From CAKSIW01 sp045576435 (GTDB taxonomy: Bacteria; Bacillota; Clostridia; Monoglobales; Monoglobaceae), in contig JAZNGL010000116.1 of NCBI GenBank assembly GCA_045576435.1, positions 1 to 8,971 on the forward strand: a stretch of 8,971 bases of DNA. The letters run 5' to 3'. The position numbers and the translations under genes were made by a program. Shown here in pieces: positions 6,387-8,971 of this stretch (position 1 is its first letter; every line of letters begins with the position of its first letter). Under the pieces are notes generated by a model. The model worked only from the letters and a program-made list of their open reading frames with translations. It searched no databases and had not been told where the DNA came from.

Positions 6387-7583
6387 TTATCCCTCCATAA
6401 TTTCATAGAGAACCTCACCAAGTTGTTTGATTCCCTTTTCAATACTTTCCTTATCAGCCGCCGAATAATTCATTCTAAATGTGCTATATTTTGCCTTATC
6501 GTCAATCATACATGATGTTCCCGGCACAAATGCAACATTTTTTTCAAGTGCCTTTTTCATTACCTCACTGCTGTCATATTTTTCAGGCATGGTACAGTAA
6601 ATAAACAAGCCACCCTCAGGACAAGTGTGCTCAACTTCTGCAGGAAAATATTTATCCATGCAAGAAATCATTAATTCGCACTTTTCCCCATATACCTTTC
6701 TGAGCTTTGCAATATGCTCATCAATTGAATAACGGCTCACAAATTCATAAGCAACCATCTGTGCCAAAACGTTAGTGTGAACATCTGAAACCTGCTTGCA
6801 GATTATCATTCGTTCTAAGAGCTTTGGTGTTGCACTTGTGAATCCAAGTCTCATTCCCGGAGCAAGAATCTTGGAAAATGAACCAAAATATATTACTCTA
6901 CCGTTTTTGTCCATTGATTTGAGGGTTGGCACCTCTTCACCTTTGAATCTTAACTCACCATATGGATTATCTTCATATATAAGAAAATCATATTTATCCG
7001 CAAGCTCTAACACTTTTTTGCGTTTTTCAAGCGACATAGTAATTCCTGACGGATTCTGGAAAGTTGAAATCGTATACAAAAGCTTAATGTTGTTATGTTT
7101 CTTTAATGTTTCTTCTAGCTTTTCAACATCAATTCCATCCGAGAGAACCGGAACTCCAAAAAGTTCTGCATTATATGAGCGGAAGGAATTTAATCCACCA
7201 ATAAAGCTTGGCTCTTCGCAAATCACTCCATCTCCCGCATTTATCAACGATTTCGAAGCAAGGTCAATTCCCTGCTGACCACCGCTAACTATTATGACAT
7301 CATCATTTTCAGTTAATATTTTTTGAGCAACAAGTCTGTTTTTCACCCATTCTCTGAGTGGGGCATAGCCTTCTGTTATACCATATTGAAGTGCTGTTTC
7401 TCCCTTTGTTTCAAGAATCTCCTTTGCTATCTCTGCAAGCTCCTTTTTAGGAAACAACGCAGCATCAGGAGCACCTCCCGCAAAGCTTATAATTCCCGGC
7501 TTTGCAAGAAGCTTGAAAATTTCTCTTATTGCAGACGCTTCTAAATGTTTTACTCTATCTGAAAATTTTGTTGAAATATCCAT
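6387..7583 (-). CDS. PLP-dependent aminotransferase, class I/II fold (2-aminoadipate/aromatic type)
   Basis: A fold-type I pyridoxal-phosphate aminotransferase of 398 residues, close to the LysN/aminoadipate aminotransferase-like group that also forms the C-terminal half of MocR regulators. Visible features: SFAGGAPD (33-40), SGGQQGID (100-107, cofactor phosphate region), QNPSG (176-180), YEDNPYGELRF (203-213), SFSKILAPGMRLGF with the Schiff-base lysine K238 (235-248) and R370 in STFRMNYS for the substrate carboxylate. No HTH domain precedes it, so it is an enzyme rather than a MocR regulator. The ATG at 7592 directly abuts GAGAGG (7593-7598), whereas ATG 7583 lies 9 nt away, so the shorter start (MDISTKF) is preferred. 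It is 35 nt after gltX and 2 nt before trpS. Substrate specificity is not readable from sequence; aromatic amino acids, 2-aminoadipate or branched-chain substrates are all possible. Confidence 0.92.
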   Translation of the reverse strand: MDISTKFSDRVKHLEASAIREIFKLLAKPGIISFAGGAPDAALFPKKELAEIAKEILETKGETALQYGITEGYAPLREWVKNRLVAQKILTENDDVIIVSGGQQGIDLASKSLINAGDGVICEEPSFIGGLNSFRSYNAELFGVPVLSDGIDVEKLEETLKKHNNIKLLYTISTFQNPSGITMSLEKRKKVLELADKYDFLIYEDNPYGELRFKGEEVPTLKSMDKNGRVIYFGSFSKILAPGMRLGFTSATPKLLERMIICKQVSDVHTNVLAQMVAYEFVSRYSIDEHIAKLRKVYGEKCELMISCMDKYFPAEVEHTCPEGGLFIYCTMPEKYDSSEVMKKALEKNVAFVPGTSCMIDDKAKYSTFRMNYSAADKESIEKGIKQLGEVLYEIMEG

Positions 7584-7592
7584 TTTTTTCAT

Positions 7593-7598
7593 CCTCTC
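7593..7598 (-). promoter_or_regulatory. Ribosome binding site choosing the aminotransferase start at 7583
   Basis: GAGAGG has zero spacing to the ATG at 7592 and 9 nt spacing to the in-frame ATG at 7583. The latter is the workable arrangement and trims three residues from the longest frame. Confidence 0.65.
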
Positions 7599-7618
7599 GA
7601 AATTAAATTCTCGTCTTT

Positions 7619-8971
7619 TTATTTTGAAAGTTGTTCTATTCCCGATTTAATACGCTTTATTGTTTCATCTTTACCAAGAATATACGCAAGTTCAACGCCT
7701 CCACCCGGAGTGAAAGCCTTTCCCGAAACTGCAACACGCACCGGCCAAAGAATTCTACCGTTTTTAAGCTCAAGTTTCTCAACAAGAGCAATCAAAGAAT
7801 CGTGTATATTTTCCTTTGTCCAATCCGAAATTCCCTCAAGAACCGGCAAAACCTCATTCAAAGCTTCAAGTGAGTTTTCTGGTGTTGTTTTCATTTTCTT
7901 GTGAGTATAAAGTTCATTATCATATTGTGGCAAAGCATCAAAAAAGTCTACCTGCTCAGGAATATCAGAAAGTTTTTCACATCTTGGTTGCAAAAGTGCC
8001 GAAACCTCTTTTAAATCAATACTTGGGTTATTGATAACGCCCTCATAAAAAGGCAAAGCCATCTCGTGGAATTTCTCCAAGCTCAACTCTCTCAAATATT
8101 CACCATTAAGCCAAGCCAGCTTCTTTTCGTCAAAAATAGCAGGAGACTTGCTTATTCCCTTTATATCAAAAGCCTCAATCAGCTCATCCATTGTGAACTT
8201 TTCTTTTTCGTTACCCGGTGCCCAGCCAAGAAGTGCTATATAGTTCACAATTGCTTCTTTAAGATATCCTTTTTCGATAAAATCCTCATACGATGCATCG
8301 CCATGGCGTTTTGACAACTTTGTGCTGCTATCCTTCATAACCGGTGAAACATGGATATATGTTGGAATCTCCCAACCAAATGCCTCATAAAGCAAATTAT
8401 ATTTTGGTGTTGATGAAAGATATTCACTACCACGAATTACATGTGTTATTCCCATAAGGTGGTCATCGATAACATTTGCAAAGTTATATGTTGGTAGACC
8501 ATCTGCTTTAAGCAAAACATTATCATCAAGAATTGCATTATCAACCGAAATCTCGCCAAAAACCTCGTCTTGGAATGATGTTTTGCCATATTTAGGCATT
8601 TTCTGTCTTATTACATAAGGAACTCCTGAATTCAGTTTTTCAGCAATTTCCTCTTTTGAAAGCTTACTGCATAAACCATCATATTTTGTTGGCACCTTCA
8701 TTGCAGTCTGGCGCTGTCTCAAATCCTCAAGGCGCTCCTTGTCACAGAAACAATAATAAGCGTGACCTGTTTCAACAAGCTTTTCTGCATATTCCTTATA
8801 TATGCCTCGTCTGTCGCTCTGAACATATGGACCATAATCACCGCCAACATCCGGACCCTCATCATGAATGAGTCCGGTGTCTTTCATTGTTCTATAAATA
8901 ACTTCAACCGCCCCGTCAACATATCTTTCCTGGTCGGTATCCTCAATTCTCAGAATAAACTTACCGCCCTG
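7619..8971 (-). CDS. gltX: Glutamyl-tRNA synthetase (N-terminus cut by window edge)
   Basis: A class I aminoacyl-tRNA synthetase that charges tRNA-Glu, and in many Bacillota also tRNA-Gln as the non-discriminating form. The frame is open from 8971 to the TAA at 7619, giving 450 visible residues. The ATG at 8887 is internal, since the 28 codons upstream encode conserved sequence (GGKFILRIEDTDQERYVDGA). About 30-35 residues, including the HIGH motif, lie outside the window. Also visible are YGPYVQSDR, a zinc-motif-like CFC...C stretch, GLPTYNFANVIDDHLMGITHVIRG, EYLSSTPKYNLLY and the catalytic loop KLSKRHGD (visible residues 218-225). The C-terminal anticodon-binding region is complete and ends in IKSGIEQLSK. 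It is the first gene seen of the co-directional run; its promoter and any leader are outside the window. Confidence 0.97.
   Translation of the reverse strand, partial: QGGKFILRIEDTDQERYVDGAVEVIYRTMKDTGLIHDEGPDVGGDYGPYVQSDRRGIYKEYAEKLVETGHAYYCFCDKERLEDLRQRQTAMKVPTKYDGLCSKLSKEEIAEKLNSGVPYVIRQKMPKYGKTSFQDEVFGEISVDNAILDDNVLLKADGLPTYNFANVIDDHLMGITHVIRGSEYLSSTPKYNLLYEAFGWEIPTYIHVSPVMKDSSTKLSKRHGDASYEDFIEKGYLKEAIVNYIALLGWAPGNEKEKFTMDELIEAFDIKGISKSPAIFDEKKLAWLNGEYLRELSLEKFHEMALPFYEGVINNPSIDLKEVSALLQPRCEKLSDIPEQVDFFDALPQYDNELYTHKKMKTTPENSLEALNEVLPVLEGISDWTKENIHDSLIALVEKLELKNGRILWPVRVAVSGKAFTPGGGVELAYILGKDETIKRIKSGIEQLSK

Noticed and set aside
6796..7278. 160-codon open frame on the plus strand
   Set aside because: Lies wholly antisense to the well-supported aminotransferase; its translation has no recognisable motif, and it has no convincing ribosome binding site.
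1..8971. CRISPR arrays, tRNA/rRNA genes, insertion sequences, phage genes
   Set aside because: No regularly spaced direct repeats, tRNA-like sequence, transposase or integrase motif, or terminal inverted repeat was seen on reading either strand.

Overview
The window reads as AT-rich DNA from a low-GC Gram-positive bacterium, most likely a Clostridia-type Bacillota. The reasons are strong Shine-Dalgarno sites (GGAGG/AGGAGG type), a near-perfect vegetative promoter, tightly packed genes, a TagO/WecA-plus-MnaA/WecB wall-precursor pair and the style of the aminoacyl-tRNA synthetases. I cannot name the species. All supported genes lie on the minus strand, so transcription runs from high to low coordinates.

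Region A (8971 down to 2500) looks like one co-directional operon. In order of transcription it holds: glutamyl-tRNA synthetase (gltX, N-terminus cut by the window edge); a class I/II-fold PLP aminotransferase; tryptophanyl-tRNA synthetase (trpS); a membrane undecaprenyl-phosphate N-acetylhexosamine-1-phosphate transferase (tagO/wecA family); the non-hydrolysing UDP-GlcNAc 2-epimerase (wecB/mnaA); and a small cytoplasmic-looking protein of the carbohydrate-binding family 9-like (DOMON-like) type. Gaps are 35, 2, 44, -8 (overlap) and 27 nt. I see no promoter or terminator inside this run. TagO and WecB act on the same nucleotide-sugar pool: UDP-GlcNAc is either loaded onto the lipid carrier or converted to UDP-ManNAc. 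Together they point to synthesis of a wall teichoic acid or other secondary wall polymer.

Region B (2499-2251, 249 nt) is a non-coding spacer. It holds a terminator-like hairpin after the operon, a 17-bp perfect palindrome, a consensus sigma-A promoter (TTGACA, 17 nt, TATAAT) and a roughly 75-nt leader with a Shine-Dalgarno site for the next gene.

Region C (2250 to 1) is one open reading frame that runs off the window. It encodes a secreted protein with a signal peptide, a series of bacterial Ig-like modules and a C-terminal beta-sandwich-like region of unclear family. It occupies a quarter of the window and would be missed by any ORF caller that requires a stop codon.

Most of the window is conventional. 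I found no convincing undescribed system. The points most worth a second look are the secreted Ig-repeat protein with its strong dedicated promoter and upstream palindrome, and the leaderless CBM9-like protein at the end of a wall-polymer operon. No tRNA, rRNA, CRISPR array, IS element or phage gene was recognised.
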